Notes: generated from the letters alone by a model not told the origin. Shown: positions 48,871-58,045, counted from the stretch's first letter. The stretch: DNA of 64,000 nt from Paenibacillus sp. KS-LC4 (GCF_036894955.1 NZ_CP145905.1:4296501-4360500), one strand, 5' to 3'. Translations and numbers: made by a program.

Positions 48871-49626
48871 TTAGCCGAAGCGTCCAGAAATATAATCCTC
48901 CGTGCGCTGGTCGGTTGGATTGGAGAACAGCTTTTCTGTATCCGCATATTCAACGACCTCGCCGTTCAGGAAAAATACCGTTTGACCTGACACCCTAGCC
49001 GCCTGATGCATATTGTGCGTAACCATGACAATCGTATATTTATCCTTTAGCTCCTGGGTAAGCTCCTCGATTTTCAAGGTGGAAATCGGATCAAGCGCCG
49101 AGGTCGCTTCGTCCATCAGCAAAATATCCGGATTTACCGCAATCGCTCTTGCGATACACAGCCTTTGCTGCTGACCGCCCGATAAGCCAAGTGCCGAGCG
49201 CTTCAAGGAATCCTTCACTTCGCCCCACAGCACCGCGGATTTCAAGCTCGTTTCTACAATTTCATCAAGCTCTTTTTTGTTTGTAATGCCGTGCAGGCGC
49301 GGACCATAAGCCACATTATCATAAATGGACTTCGGAAAAGGGTTCGGCTGCTGGAATACCATGCCGATTTTACGGCGCAGCGCCTCTACCTCTACTTCAT
49401 TCGAATAAATATTTTGTCCATCAATCATGATGCTGCCTTCAATCTTCGTCCCTTGAATCATGTCATTCATGCGGTTAAGCGTCCGCAGCAAGGTCGATTT
49501 GCCACAGCCGGAAGGCCCAATAAAGGCGGTAATCGCCTTAGCCGGAATTGTAAGCGATACATTCTTCAGTGCGTGAAACGCTCCGTAGTACAGGTTCAGC
49601 TTGTCTATGTTAATTAGCGCTTCCAA
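48871..49626 (-). CDS. pstB: phosphate ABC transporter ATP-binding protein (copy 2)
   Basis: 251 residues. Walker A GPSGCGKST, signature LSGGQQQR, Walker B LLMDEATSALDP, VTHNMHQAARVS. AAGGAGGAG before ATG. Paired with phoU and lacking its own permease, it must share PstCA with copy 1 or act with PhoU in signalling. Bacillus subtilis also has two PstB proteins, but adjacent in one operon. PhoP-type repeats stand about 185 bp upstream. Confidence 0.95.
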   Translation of the reverse strand: MEALINIDKLNLYYGAFHALKNVSLTIPAKAITAFIGPSGCGKSTLLRTLNRMNDMIQGTKIEGSIMIDGQNIYSNEVEVEALRRKIGMVFQQPNPFPKSIYDNVAYGPRLHGITNKKELDEIVETSLKSAVLWGEVKDSLKRSALGLSGGQQQRLCIARAIAVNPDILLMDEATSALDPISTLKIEELTQELKDKYTIVMVTHNMHQAARVSGQTVFFLNGEVVEYADTEKLFSNPTDQRTEDYISGRFG

Positions 49627-49655
49627 ATGTTCTCCTCCTTATTGCTTTCCATTGC

Positions 49656-49752
49656 CCGGGGTAAAAGCGTATGCTTACGATGCTGCTTTCCTGCGGAAAG
49701 CTTTAAGCGAACGCTAACGCTTCTCCAGCTCAAGCTTTTCATTCCGTTACGC
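49656..49752. repeat. palindromic intergenic repeat, copy A
   Basis: GCTTTC-CTGC-GGAAAGC is a perfect hairpin, and the flanks AAGCGTATGCTTACG and CGAACGCTAACGCTT are partly complementary. The segment 49705-49747 matches the complement of 61683-61722 (AAGCGAACGCT, CGCTTCTCCA, CTCAAGC, TTTCA in order). Confidence 0.6.
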
Positions 49753-49787
49753 CTTTTCCACCACGCTTCTATATGTTACAGATTGTT

Positions 49788-49826
49788 TGTAAATCTTATA
49801 TTGGATTTATGTTAACGCGGTGTTAA
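49788..49826 (-). promoter_or_regulatory. PhoP-box array before pstB2-phoU
   Basis: On the minus strand TTAACA (49826-49821), CCGCG, TTAACA (49815-49810), then CCAATA and TTTACA (49793-49788), all at 11-bp period. Three good hexamers out of four match the PhoP consensus. It lies just after the CBS-chemoreceptor gene. Confidence 0.72.
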
Positions 49827-49837
49827 AAGTAGACGAT

Positions 49838-51055
49838 TTAGGAGAGCCTGCTTTTTTGCAGGCTGCTCATCTCGTCCGCAACATGCTGCACTTGCAAATA
49901 AGCCCGCTCAGCCAGTGTTCCAATTTGTCCGGCATTGCTGCGATTGTCAGCCGCCGCATGAAATAGGCTATTGAATGCGCCTTCTACCTCATGCACATGC
50001 GCTTCACTTGATGCCGTCTCCAATCTGCCGCTTTGCGCGAGCTGCGCCGTCTGTTCGATTTTCTGAATGATCGTCTGGATAAGCGATGTAATCGTAGCAG
50101 CCGATGCTTTCGTCTGATTCGCCAGCTTCATCACTTCGCCAGCTACGACCGCAAAGCCCCGCCCCTGCTCGCCAGCCCGCGCCGCTTCAATCGAAGCATT
50201 AATCGCAAGCAAATTGCTTTGCTCTGCAAGCTCCTTTATAAGCCCTGACACCTTGCTAATCGAGCCAGCCTCCGCCTGCAACGAACGCATCTGCTCCTCC
50301 TGCAGCTGTGAATTCGCAGCAATAGAGACGAATGCTTGCGTTACTTTATCCAGCTCGTTCTTCCCCTTTAGCGTCAAATCCACCATCACGACCGACAGCT
50401 CCTCACCCTCCTCCGTGGAGCCACGCACGCTTTGAATCGCTGATTCGATTTCCTTTACTCGCTCTTCTGCAGATTGAATCGTCCTGCGCTGGGCCTGCTC
50501 TGCCTCCTCCTGTAGCCTTTTCGAAAGCTTTAGCAAGTCGGCAACCGTCAAGATGCCTGCGAACCTATCATCCTCTGTTACAAGCACGCAATCATAGAGC
50601 ACTTTTTCCTGACGATTAAGCGCCCGCTCAATGAGATGCTCCGGTGCACTGTCCCTATCTATAATGAGCGGGGCTGCATCCATCATGACGGTAATAGGCT
50701 TCTCATAATACAAATCAGCACTGAAACGATGGCCCAGCTTTAGAAAAAAATGCTTCCGCATCATAAGTCCCTTTACTTTGCATGCGGCGTCGCAAATGAC
50801 GACACATTCCGATTCGGGATGCTGCTTGAAGACAGCTATCGTCTCTTTGCAGGTCCGCTCCTCCCGTACAAACGGTGCCTGACGAATAAAATCAACAAGC
50901 TGGACAGCCTGCTCCAATGGAGCGTCTGCCTGCTGCATCCTATCGGCAGTCTCTAAAGTTAAGATATTTTCTGCCTGTTGCTCTGGAAGATTGGCTTCTA
51001 ATTCATCCATATCCAGCTGTATATCCATCGGATGCGCCAGCTCAGCAGTCGTCAT
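49838..51055 (-). CDS. soluble chemoreceptor with CBS-pair sensor
   Basis: 405 residues, no membrane segment. Residues 60-190 hold a CBS pair (VKGLMMRKHFFLKLGHRF, ITVMMDAAPLIIDRDSAPEHLI, FAGILTVADLLKLSKRL). Residues about 190-400 form a short MCP signalling domain with the tip EQSNLLAINASIEAARAGEQGRGFAVVA. CBS pairs often bind adenine nucleotides, so this may report cell energy or nucleotide state to CheA. Its CBS part resembles that of the GGDEF protein at 41558. Next to pstB2-phoU, possibly PhoP-controlled. GGAGGG before the ATG. Confidence 0.9.
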   Translation of the reverse strand: MTTAELAHPMDIQLDMDELEANLPEQQAENILTLETADRMQQADAPLEQAVQLVDFIRQAPFVREERTCKETIAVFKQHPESECVVICDAACKVKGLMMRKHFFLKLGHRFSADLYYEKPITVMMDAAPLIIDRDSAPEHLIERALNRQEKVLYDCVLVTEDDRFAGILTVADLLKLSKRLQEEAEQAQRRTIQSAEERVKEIESAIQSVRGSTEEGEELSVVMVDLTLKGKNELDKVTQAFVSIAANSQLQEEQMRSLQAEAGSISKVSGLIKELAEQSNLLAINASIEAARAGEQGRGFAVVAGEVMKLANQTKASAATITSLIQTIIQKIEQTAQLAQSGRLETASSEAHVHEVEGAFNSLFHAAADNRSNAGQIGTLAERAYLQVQHVADEMSSLQKSRLS

Positions 51056-51115
51056 TTGTCATCATCCCTCCGTGAGTCCTTCTTGCTTTACTATAGGTCT
51101 TTAGCATCAACAGAA

Positions 51116-51143
51116 ATACTATGCTATGTTAACGCAATGTCAA
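51116..51143 (-). promoter_or_regulatory. promoter of the CBS-chemoreceptor with PhoP-like repeat
   Basis: On the minus strand TTGACA (51143-51138), TTGCG, TTAACA (51132-51127). The spacing fits a PhoP pair, but TTGACA with TAGTAT 16 bp downstream is also an ordinary sigma-A promoter, so the PhoP reading is uncertain. Confidence 0.5.
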
Positions 51144-51191
51144 ATTAGACCAAGCCCGCCAACGAGAGATTCCACTTTAAGGAAAAGGAAC

Positions 51192-51238
51192 AAAAAACCG
51201 TTATTCCGCTGCTGAATCAACAGGGGAATAACGGTTTC
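51192..51238 (-). terminator. terminator after the dCache chemoreceptor
   Basis: AACCGTTATTCC pairs with GGAATAACGGTT; on the minus strand six T follow. Confidence 0.85.
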
Positions 51239-51263
51239 TTAATAAAGGTTTCTTACATAAAGG

Positions 51264-53375
51264 TTAAATTTTAAACTGCGACAGTTTTCCTAGCAGCTCC
51301 TGAACCATATGGTCGAGCGATTCAGCCGCTGCCGATATTTGCTGCATCGACGCTAGCTGCTCCTCGGAGGCTGCCGCAACATTATGAGAATTCGATGCGG
51401 TATCGCCAGCTATAACCGCCATTTGCTCAACACTTGCGGTCATTTGCTGCGAGCTTGCATTCATTTGACCAGCCGCTGCTGAAACCTCTTGAATTTGACC
51501 GCTCACCGCGCTCATTTCACTCATTATTGCATGAAAGAGCTCGCCGCTTCCTTCCACGGTTTGCGCGCCGCTTGCCACTTCCTGGGAGCCTCTTTGCATC
51601 GTTAGCGCCACATGCTCCGTATCGCTGCGGATGCCATTCACAAGCTGTGACACTTGATCCGCAGCCTGCTTCGTTTGCTCCGCCAGCTTCCGCACCTCTT
51701 GGGCTACTATTGCAAAGCCTCGGCCATGCTCACCGACACGCGCAGCCTCAATGCCAGCATTCAGCGCCAGCAAATTTGTTTGTACGCTGATCGCTGTAAT
51801 CAGGCCTGTCATTTGTCCAATCTGAGCAGAGCGTTCATTAAGCCGATCAATCGCTGCTTCCGTCTCGGTAACTGATTGCTGGATTTGTCCCATTTGCCGG
51901 ACAGCCTGCTGCATCATTTGATAACCATCGGCCGTCTGGAGCGCGACGCCATTGGCAGAGGCCGCTACCTGATCGCTCGATTCAGCTATGCGCTGAACAT
52001 GGCTGGACATCGCCTGCATGGCCTCGGCGGTGCCGCCTGCATATTGATTTTGCGACTCGGCATCCATCGCCACCGTCTGAATGGATTCGGCAATCGTCTC
52101 GGATGCCTTGCTCGTCTGGTCAGCGCTAGCCGTCAACTGCTCCGACGTTTCACTGACGGCTATTCCAAGATTCGTCACGAGCTGGAACATGCTCCTCAGC
52201 TTCTCGGTCATGCTATTGAAGGAGGCCGCCATTTTACCCAGCTCATCCTGCTGTTTTATAGCAATCGTCTGGGTGAGGTCGCCCTCGGCCATTTTTTCAA
52301 GGCTAATGTTAAACAATTGCAGCTTGCGAATGACCATAAAGCGAATCAGGAGAGAAATAATAACACCTAATAAAAGCATTGAACTTATCGCAACGATAAG
52401 CAGACTCGTCTGACTCTTCGTAAATTCAGCAAAAATCGCTGTTTTCGGAATAACGCTTTGACTGTACCAGAACTGGGTGCTTCCTGGCAATGCGATCGGC
52501 TCGAACAGCCTCAGCACTTCGTCTCCGTCTGCATTCGGGGTATAGCCCGATAGGCGCGTTCCGTTTATCACATCATCCAGCAATGCCTGTTTTTCGGCAT
52601 TATCGCCAAAAGGCTGATTTAAAGTGGCTGGATCGTTGGGATTAGCCAAATATTTCCCTTTTTCACTTATAAGCGATACATGCCCGCCCATCGGAGTATA
52701 TTCGGCTGCTGCTTTTTGAAAGCTTTCAATTGATATGTCAGCGCCAACGATGCCTAGAAAGGCGCCGCTTTGATCCATTATCGGTAAAACAATTGATGTA
52801 ATCAGCACCTGCTGACCAGCTACCTCATAAAAATAAGGATCGACATAGGTCGTTTTTTTAGACTCCTTAGGCAGTAAATAATAATCGCCAGCCCCTTGTA
52901 CCGTATAATCCGTTAGCGGACTAACTGCCGTACTGCCTCCATTACGGAAAACATAAGGGATAAAGCGACCTGTTACATCATCGTAAGGCTTAAAATTAAT
53001 GTTGTCCTCATCTTTCTGATCAAAAGCATTTGGCTCCCAGAGCGTATAATAAGCGAGCACTCGCGGATCATTTTCAACCATGGTTTCCAACAGCTCTACG
53101 ACGTTTTCCCGCGACAGCTGCTGTTCGCTGCGGGTATTCTGAAGCGTAAATTTCAAATTCTCAAGCTTCGACTCCACTGCTGTCATTTCCCTTTGAATCA
53201 TCATCATATAATCTGTTCCAGCAATTTGCCCCTCCTGCTCGCCTTTCGTAACGGCAAGCGTCCGCAGCTGATTCAAATTGAGAGTAATCATGACACTGAA
53301 GATGGCAAGCAAGCAAATGATGACACTGGATACCAATTTAACCGTCAAAGATAAATGCAAGTGGTTCTTTCTCAT
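51264..53375 (-). CDS. methyl-accepting chemotaxis protein with dCache domain
   Basis: 703 residues. First membrane segment about residues 13-33, extracellular dCache about 40-325 (YYTLWEPNAFDQKDEDNINFKP, VDPYFYEVAGQQVLITSIVLPI, GIVGADISIESFQ), second segment about 332-354, HAMP to about 405, and an MCP domain with QTNLLALNAGIEAARVGEHGRGFAIVA. GGGGAG before the ATG. The binding pocket resembles receptors of amino acids or organic acids, but the ligand is not readable. Own terminator, so transcribed separately from the CBS-chemoreceptor. Confidence 0.93.
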   Translation of the reverse strand: MRKNHLHLSLTVKLVSSVIICLLAIFSVMITLNLNQLRTLAVTKGEQEGQIAGTDYMMMIQREMTAVESKLENLKFTLQNTRSEQQLSRENVVELLETMVENDPRVLAYYTLWEPNAFDQKDEDNINFKPYDDVTGRFIPYVFRNGGSTAVSPLTDYTVQGAGDYYLLPKESKKTTYVDPYFYEVAGQQVLITSIVLPIMDQSGAFLGIVGADISIESFQKAAAEYTPMGGHVSLISEKGKYLANPNDPATLNQPFGDNAEKQALLDDVINGTRLSGYTPNADGDEVLRLFEPIALPGSTQFWYSQSVIPKTAIFAEFTKSQTSLLIVAISSMLLLGVIISLLIRFMVIRKLQLFNISLEKMAEGDLTQTIAIKQQDELGKMAASFNSMTEKLRSMFQLVTNLGIAVSETSEQLTASADQTSKASETIAESIQTVAMDAESQNQYAGGTAEAMQAMSSHVQRIAESSDQVAASANGVALQTADGYQMMQQAVRQMGQIQQSVTETEAAIDRLNERSAQIGQMTGLITAISVQTNLLALNAGIEAARVGEHGRGFAIVAQEVRKLAEQTKQAADQVSQLVNGIRSDTEHVALTMQRGSQEVASGAQTVEGSGELFHAIMSEMSAVSGQIQEVSAAAGQMNASSQQMTASVEQMAVIAGDTASNSHNVAAASEEQLASMQQISAAAESLDHMVQELLGKLSQFKI

Positions 53376-53502
53376 ATTACCCGCTCCCCTTCAAAACAAC
53401 ATGAATCGTTAATCGACAATAAATACTTATATTTTTATAGGTATATAGAACTATATTGTTAATTCTTCTTACCTAATGTGTAATTTAAAGCATTTTTGAA
53501 TG

Positions 53503-53530
53503 CAAAAAACCGCGAATAAAATTCGCGGCT
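53503..53530 (-). terminator. terminator after the beta-galactosidase
   Basis: CCGCGAAT-TTT-ATTCGCGG followed by TTTTTTG on the minus strand. Confidence 0.9.
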
Positions 53531-53551
53531 CTTGCCCAAGCGTTGGAATGA

Positions 53552-55618
53552 TTAACAAGATTTACGTCTCAAAATCCGAACATCATACGCAGCAAGGGAA
53601 AGTGCAGCCCCCACATGTCCACCATTCAAAACATCCTCATAAGCGTGGTCATCGAGCACTACTTGCTGCTCTTGCGGTGTAAAGTTGGATACAAATACAT
53701 AGTCCGTCTCCCCATCGCTGCGCAGCTGTGCGGTTACGCCTTCAGGCAGCTCGGTATCCAGCACTTTGCGAATGCCCTCCTGCTCCACTAGCGCCTTGAA
53801 GAAATCCGTGAAAAATGGTTCTTTATTGCGGGAAGCTACATAATACGCTTTCCCCTTGCCCAAGCGGTTTACCGTCAATGCCGGACGGCCAGCATAGAAA
53901 TCCTCGCCGTATACGGCCAGCGACTCTGCTCCTTCAAGGTGGATAAGATCGCAAAGCTCATGCGCTTCGTACTCGCCCGACAAGCCGAGAGCATTGCCCT
54001 CCGACATCACTACGCGATTCGTCTCGCCGTCATGAAGGGAATCGATTTCCTCTGACCAGATGCCGAGCGTTTTGCGAAGCGGCCCAGGGAAGCCTGTCAA
54101 AAAGCATAAATCGCTTTCGTTAACGATGCCTGTCCAGTAAGTCGCTATAAACGTGCCGCCATTTTCAACAAACTTCTCAATAGCCTCGCCAACGCCTGGA
54201 CGCACCATATACAGCATAGGAGCAATTACGATTTTATATGAATCCAATGCACATTCGGAATCAATAATGTCCACTGGTATGCCAAGCTCCCAGAATGGAC
54301 GGTAATGCTTGCGCGCTGTTTCCTCGTAATGAATGCCGCAGTTGCGCGGGCCTTGAGAGTCTTTGACCGCCCAGCGGTTTTCCCAATCATATATGATCGC
54401 AACTTCGGGCTTAACCGTTGTGCCGACCACATCCTCAAGCTTTGTAAGCGCATGGCCTACGTCTGTTACATCTTTAAATACACGGGTATGCTCATGTCCG
54501 ACATGGTCAACGACCGAGCCATGCAGCTTCTCGCTGGAGCCGCGGCTTTTGCGCCATTGGAAATATTGCACGGTATCCGAGCCATGGGCTACGGCCTGCA
54601 TGGAAGACAGCAGATGCATGCCTGGCTTCTTCAGCTTGCTTACCGGCTGCCAGTTCGTCATGCTTGGCGTGCTTTCCATCAGCATAAATGGCTTACCGCC
54701 TTTAAGCGAGCGGAAAATGTCATGGTTGAAGCCGATCCAAGCCGCAAGCTCGCTATCGCTTTCGAGGCTGTGCCAGGTTGGGTATGCATCCCACGAAATC
54801 ATATCGAGCATATCCGCAAACTTCCAATAATTCAGCCCTTCGAAGTCGAGCATAAAATTAGTTGTAATCGGGAGCTCCGGATTAATAGCGCGAAGCGGCT
54901 CCATCTCCTTACGACAGAAGTCCACCGTCTGATCAGTAACAAAACGCATCCAGTCCACATTCATGCCGTGAACAGCTCTTTCTCCGCGTTGCGTCGGTGT
55001 ATCAATTTGGCTCCAATCGGTATAGGTATGACTCCAGAACGTCGTCCACCAAGCATCATTTAATGCCTCAAGTGTGCCATAACGCTGCTGCAGCCAGCCG
55101 CGGAACGCCTCGGCGCACAGATCGCAATGGCATTCGCCGCCGAACTCATTGGAAATATGCCAGCCAATAACAGCCGGGTGACTCGAATAACGCTCAGCCA
55201 GCTTCGTATTCATCATTTGCACTTTCTCGCGGTACACCGGAGAGGAGAAGCAATGGTTATGACGTGCGCCATGCAGATTGCGAATGCCGTTCTCATCTAC
55301 ACGGAGCACTTCCGGGTATTTGGAGGACATCCATGCCGGTCTTGCTCCGCTCGGCGTTGCAAGCAGTGCATAAATGCCATTAGCCGCAAAACGATCGAGC
55401 AATTGATCCATCCATTCAAAGGTGAAGACGCCTTCCTCTGGCTCAAGGGCAACCCAGCCGAAAATACCAACCGACATGACATTGCTGTGCGATAATTTCA
55501 TTAAACGAATATCTTCCTCAAGGATATGAGGATATTTAAGCCACTGGTCCGGATTATAATCCGCGCCATGAAGCATTTTGGGAATTTTCGAGCTGATTGG
55601 GGGAAATTTGCTGCTCAT
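53552..55618 (-). CDS. GH42 beta-galactosidase
   Basis: 688 residues from ATG 55618, with AGGAGG eight bases upstream. (beta/alpha)8 barrel in the first 390 residues: HGADYNPDQW, WHISNEFGGECHC with the acid/base Glu, FMLMESTPSMTNWQ with the nucleophile Glu. The zinc-binding Cys set (HNHCFSS and CHCDLC) is present. A trimerisation domain and a small beta domain follow. No signal peptide, so it acts in the cytosol on oligosaccharides taken up by the cell, probably plant galactans or lactose-like sugars. Divergent from an AraC regulator. Confidence 0.95.
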   Translation of the reverse strand: MSSKFPPISSKIPKMLHGADYNPDQWLKYPHILEEDIRLMKLSHSNVMSVGIFGWVALEPEEGVFTFEWMDQLLDRFAANGIYALLATPSGARPAWMSSKYPEVLRVDENGIRNLHGARHNHCFSSPVYREKVQMMNTKLAERYSSHPAVIGWHISNEFGGECHCDLCAEAFRGWLQQRYGTLEALNDAWWTTFWSHTYTDWSQIDTPTQRGERAVHGMNVDWMRFVTDQTVDFCRKEMEPLRAINPELPITTNFMLDFEGLNYWKFADMLDMISWDAYPTWHSLESDSELAAWIGFNHDIFRSLKGGKPFMLMESTPSMTNWQPVSKLKKPGMHLLSSMQAVAHGSDTVQYFQWRKSRGSSEKLHGSVVDHVGHEHTRVFKDVTDVGHALTKLEDVVGTTVKPEVAIIYDWENRWAVKDSQGPRNCGIHYEETARKHYRPFWELGIPVDIIDSECALDSYKIVIAPMLYMVRPGVGEAIEKFVENGGTFIATYWTGIVNESDLCFLTGFPGPLRKTLGIWSEEIDSLHDGETNRVVMSEGNALGLSGEYEAHELCDLIHLEGAESLAVYGEDFYAGRPALTVNRLGKGKAYYVASRNKEPFFTDFFKALVEQEGIRKVLDTELPEGVTAQLRSDGETDYVFVSNFTPQEQQVVLDDHAYEDVLNGGHVGAALSLAAYDVRILRRKSC

Positions 55619-55681
55619 CTGTATAACCTCCTGTAATAGCGGCCCTCGTTTGACGAACGCCCATTCTTTAACTATATTCAT

Positions 55682-55724
55682 ATTATATAGCTCGTTTTAT
55701 CGAAACTAAATCTCACAATATTAT
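55682..55724. promoter_or_regulatory. overlapping divergent promoters of GH42 and araC genes
   Basis: Minus strand: TTTAGT (55710-55705), 17 bp, TATAAT (55687-55682). Plus strand: TTTATC (55696-55701), 17 bp, TATTAT (55719-55724). The two overlap, so the AraC protein can act on both. Confidence 0.65.
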
Positions 55725-55760
55725 TATCGCTATAAAAATATGAAACAGGATGTGCAGCAA

Positions 55761-56588
55761 ATGGATACCATTGCATTCCCGCTTGTAACAGATACCGAGC
55801 TTGCGCTGCCGCTTTTCGTCGACATTATCGGACATTGGAGCAATCAGGAGGCCATTGATCGCATGAATGGCTTTCCTCACTATCAATGGCTGCAGGTAGC
55901 TTCTGGTGAAGGCGAGCTTATTATAGAAGAGAAAAGCTATTCGGTGAAAAATGGCCAAGGCTTCTGCCTGTTCCCCGGTGTGCCCCATCGGTATTATGCG
56001 ACCCGCGAGCCGTGGGATGTGCATTTTGTAAGCTTTGGCGGCAGCCTGTGTGAAACGTTGTTCGGGCAGGCCGGCATTACTGAATCCGGCGTCTATGCAA
56101 CAGCAGATGGAGAGGTATTAATTTCACATATGCGCAGCATCTACGCCATGTCGCAGTCGGATCGCCCGTTCCTCGGACTGGAATGCTCAAAGCTGCTCTA
56201 CGCGATGCTGCTAGATCTGATGAAGGTCGTTCGTGTCAGCTCTCATTCCGCGCATCAAAGCTTGTCGAGGCTCCATCCCGTCATTCAGTACATTGAAGCA
56301 CATGCTGACAGCCTCATTACGATTGAGGATTTAGCAGGTTCAATTCATGTGACACCTCAATACTTATGCCTGCTATTTAAGAAAGCGATGCGCATGCGAC
56401 CGATGGAATACGTCAACCGCGAGCGTATCAACCGCAGCAAGCAGCTGATGTTTCGTGAGAGCACGCTAAAAATGCAGGAAATTGCCAAGCTGTCCGGCTT
56501 CGACAGCGCAAGCTATTTCAGCTCCGTCTTTAAACGTCTTGAGGGCGTGGGCCCTGAGCAGTTTAAAAAAATGCACGGCATGCGTTAA
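55761..56588 (+). CDS. AraC-family regulator of the beta-galactosidase
   Basis: 275 residues from ATG 55761, preceded by AGGA; the ATG at 55740 has no RBS. Cupin-like sensor domain (GEGELIIEEKSYSVKNGQGFCLFPGVPHRYYA, about residues 50-80), then two HTH motifs (ITIEDLAGSIHVTPQYLCLLFKKAM and MQEIAKLSGFDSASYFSSVFKRLEGVGPEQF). Likely activates the divergent GH42 gene in response to a sugar. Confidence 0.9.
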   Translation: MDTIAFPLVTDTELALPLFVDIIGHWSNQEAIDRMNGFPHYQWLQVASGEGELIIEEKSYSVKNGQGFCLFPGVPHRYYATREPWDVHFVSFGGSLCETLFGQAGITESGVYATADGEVLISHMRSIYAMSQSDRPFLGLECSKLLYAMLLDLMKVVRVSSHSAHQSLSRLHPVIQYIEAHADSLITIEDLAGSIHVTPQYLCLLFKKAMRMRPMEYVNRERINRSKQLMFRESTLKMQEIAKLSGFDSASYFSSVFKRLEGVGPEQFKKMHGMR

Positions 56589-56663
56589 CCCTGTTATCCG
56601 CAGAGCATGGGACGAGACTAGCCGCTTACTAAACGTTTGGTACTGCGCCTTATTGGCTTGTGC

Positions 56664-56699
56664 GACTTGCATGACTTGCACGACTTGCACGGCTTGCAG
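56664..56699. repeat. four tandem copies of a 9-bp unit
   Basis: GACTTGCAT, GACTTGCAC, GACTTGCAC, GGCTTGCAG in tandem, between the AraC and M20 genes. Probably neutral; no coding or promoter role seen. The rest of the gap holds nothing recognisable. Confidence 0.8.
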
Positions 56700-56809
56700 C
56701 CCCGCTTATTCGGCTGGCTATCTAGTGGACTGCACGGCATGTTATAATGCCAGCATCTGCTTGATTTAATATGCCGTGACAAGTGGTTGTTTAGAAAGGA
56801 ATGAAGAGG

Positions 56810-57985
56810 ATGTTGAATAAACCTACGATTTTTGAGGAAATAGATCGTCATAGCGAGGAATTCAAGGCCATTTCCCGTTCGATTTTTGCAAATCCAGAGC
56901 TTGGGCATGAGGAATTTAAAGCCTCAGCGGCGCTGTGTGCGGAGCTAGAGCGTCAAGGCTTTAGCGTTGAACGGGGCACGCTAGGGCTGGCTACTGCTTT
57001 CATCGCTACCTATGATACAGGCAGACCTGGCCCTGTCGCCGCTTTTCTATGTGAATACGACGCTTTACCGGAAATCGGCCATGCCTGCGGCCATCATCTT
57101 ATTTGCATGATGAGCATTGGAGCCGCGGTTGGCTTGAAATCCGTTTTGGAGGCAGGCAGCATTCGCGTCTACGGCACGCCTGCGGAAGAGACGAAGGGCG
57201 CCAAGGTGCCGATGGCGGAAGCCGGCTTATTCGATGATTGCGATTTCGCCCTGATGGCGCATCCTTATCATACGTTTGAAAAATCCGGCGAATCGCTGGC
57301 GATGGACGCTGTGCAATTCGAATTTAATGGAGCGGCTGCTCATGCGGCAGCAAGCCCCTATGAGGGAATTAATGCGCTTGATGCAGTTATCCAGTTGTTC
57401 AACAGCGTTAATGCCTTGCGTCAGCAAACCCGCAGCGATACACGCATTCATGGCATTATTGATAATGGCGGCAAGGCGCCCAACATTATCCCTGACTATG
57501 CCTCGGCGAAATTTTATATTCGCTCGGCTTCACGCACGTATACGAACGAGCTGACAGCGAAGGTGCTTCGCTGCGCTGAAGGTGCAGCCCTGCAGACAGG
57601 CTGTACGCTGCGGACGAACAACTATGAGCTGTCATACGATGAGCTGCGCACGAATGAGGCGCTGTCGGAGCAATTTTCCGCGAACCTGATAGAAGCAGGT
57701 ATTCGGCCAGATGAAATACAAATCGGCAAGGATCACGGCTCCGTTGATCTCGGCAATGTGTCTACCCGCTGCCCAGCCATTCATCCCTATGTGAAAATCG
57801 TTGAGGAGCGTCTGCTGCTGCATACGGAAGGGTTCCGTGATGCAGCCATTACGGAGCGGGCGCTGGAGCGGATGATTTTCGGCGCGAAAATGCTTGCCGG
57901 AACGGCTGCGGATGTGTTCAATGACCCGGCCTTACTAGCACGGATTAGAACGGAATTTGAGCAGCAATCTTTAAATTTGAATTAA
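56810..57985 (+). CDS. M20-family amidohydrolase (AbgB/HipO-like)
   Basis: 391 residues from ATG 56810, nine bases after AAGGA. M20D pattern: IFANPELGHEEFKA, FLCEYDALPEIGHACGHHL with zinc ligands, GTPAEETKGAK with catalytic and metal-binding Glu, and a dimerisation domain (FEFNGAAAHAAASPYEGINALDAV, about residues 165-188). Such enzymes split N-acyl or aminobenzoyl-glutamate type amides. Substrate not readable. A strong hairpin follows the gene. Confidence 0.9.
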   Translation: MLNKPTIFEEIDRHSEEFKAISRSIFANPELGHEEFKASAALCAELERQGFSVERGTLGLATAFIATYDTGRPGPVAAFLCEYDALPEIGHACGHHLICMMSIGAAVGLKSVLEAGSIRVYGTPAEETKGAKVPMAEAGLFDDCDFALMAHPYHTFEKSGESLAMDAVQFEFNGAAAHAAASPYEGINALDAVIQLFNSVNALRQQTRSDTRIHGIIDNGGKAPNIIPDYASAKFYIRSASRTYTNELTAKVLRCAEGAALQTGCTLRTNNYELSYDELRTNEALSEQFSANLIEAGIRPDEIQIGKDHGSVDLGNVSTRCPAIHPYVKIVEERLLLHTEGFRDAAITERALERMIFGAKMLAGTAADVFNDPALLARIRTEFEQQSLNLN

Positions 57986-57998
57986 GCTGGTCATATAA

Positions 57999-58045
57999 GC
58001 AGCGGCAAGCCAAGACTTGAAAAGGAAGTCTTAGACTGCCGCTGC
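57999..58045 (+). terminator. terminator after the M20 gene
   Basis: GCAGCGGCA and TGCCGCTGC outer stem, AAGACTT and AAGTCTT inner stem; downstream T-rich TGTCATTTCATTT. Confidence 0.7.

Noticed and set aside
51127..51143. Firm PhoP box before the CBS-chemoreceptor
   Set aside because: TTGACA with TAGTAT 16 bp on is also a normal promoter, so it is kept only as a possibility.
56466..56908. Cys-rich frames around the 9-bp repeats
   Set aside because: They result from translating the TTGCAC repeats and the end of the AraC gene.
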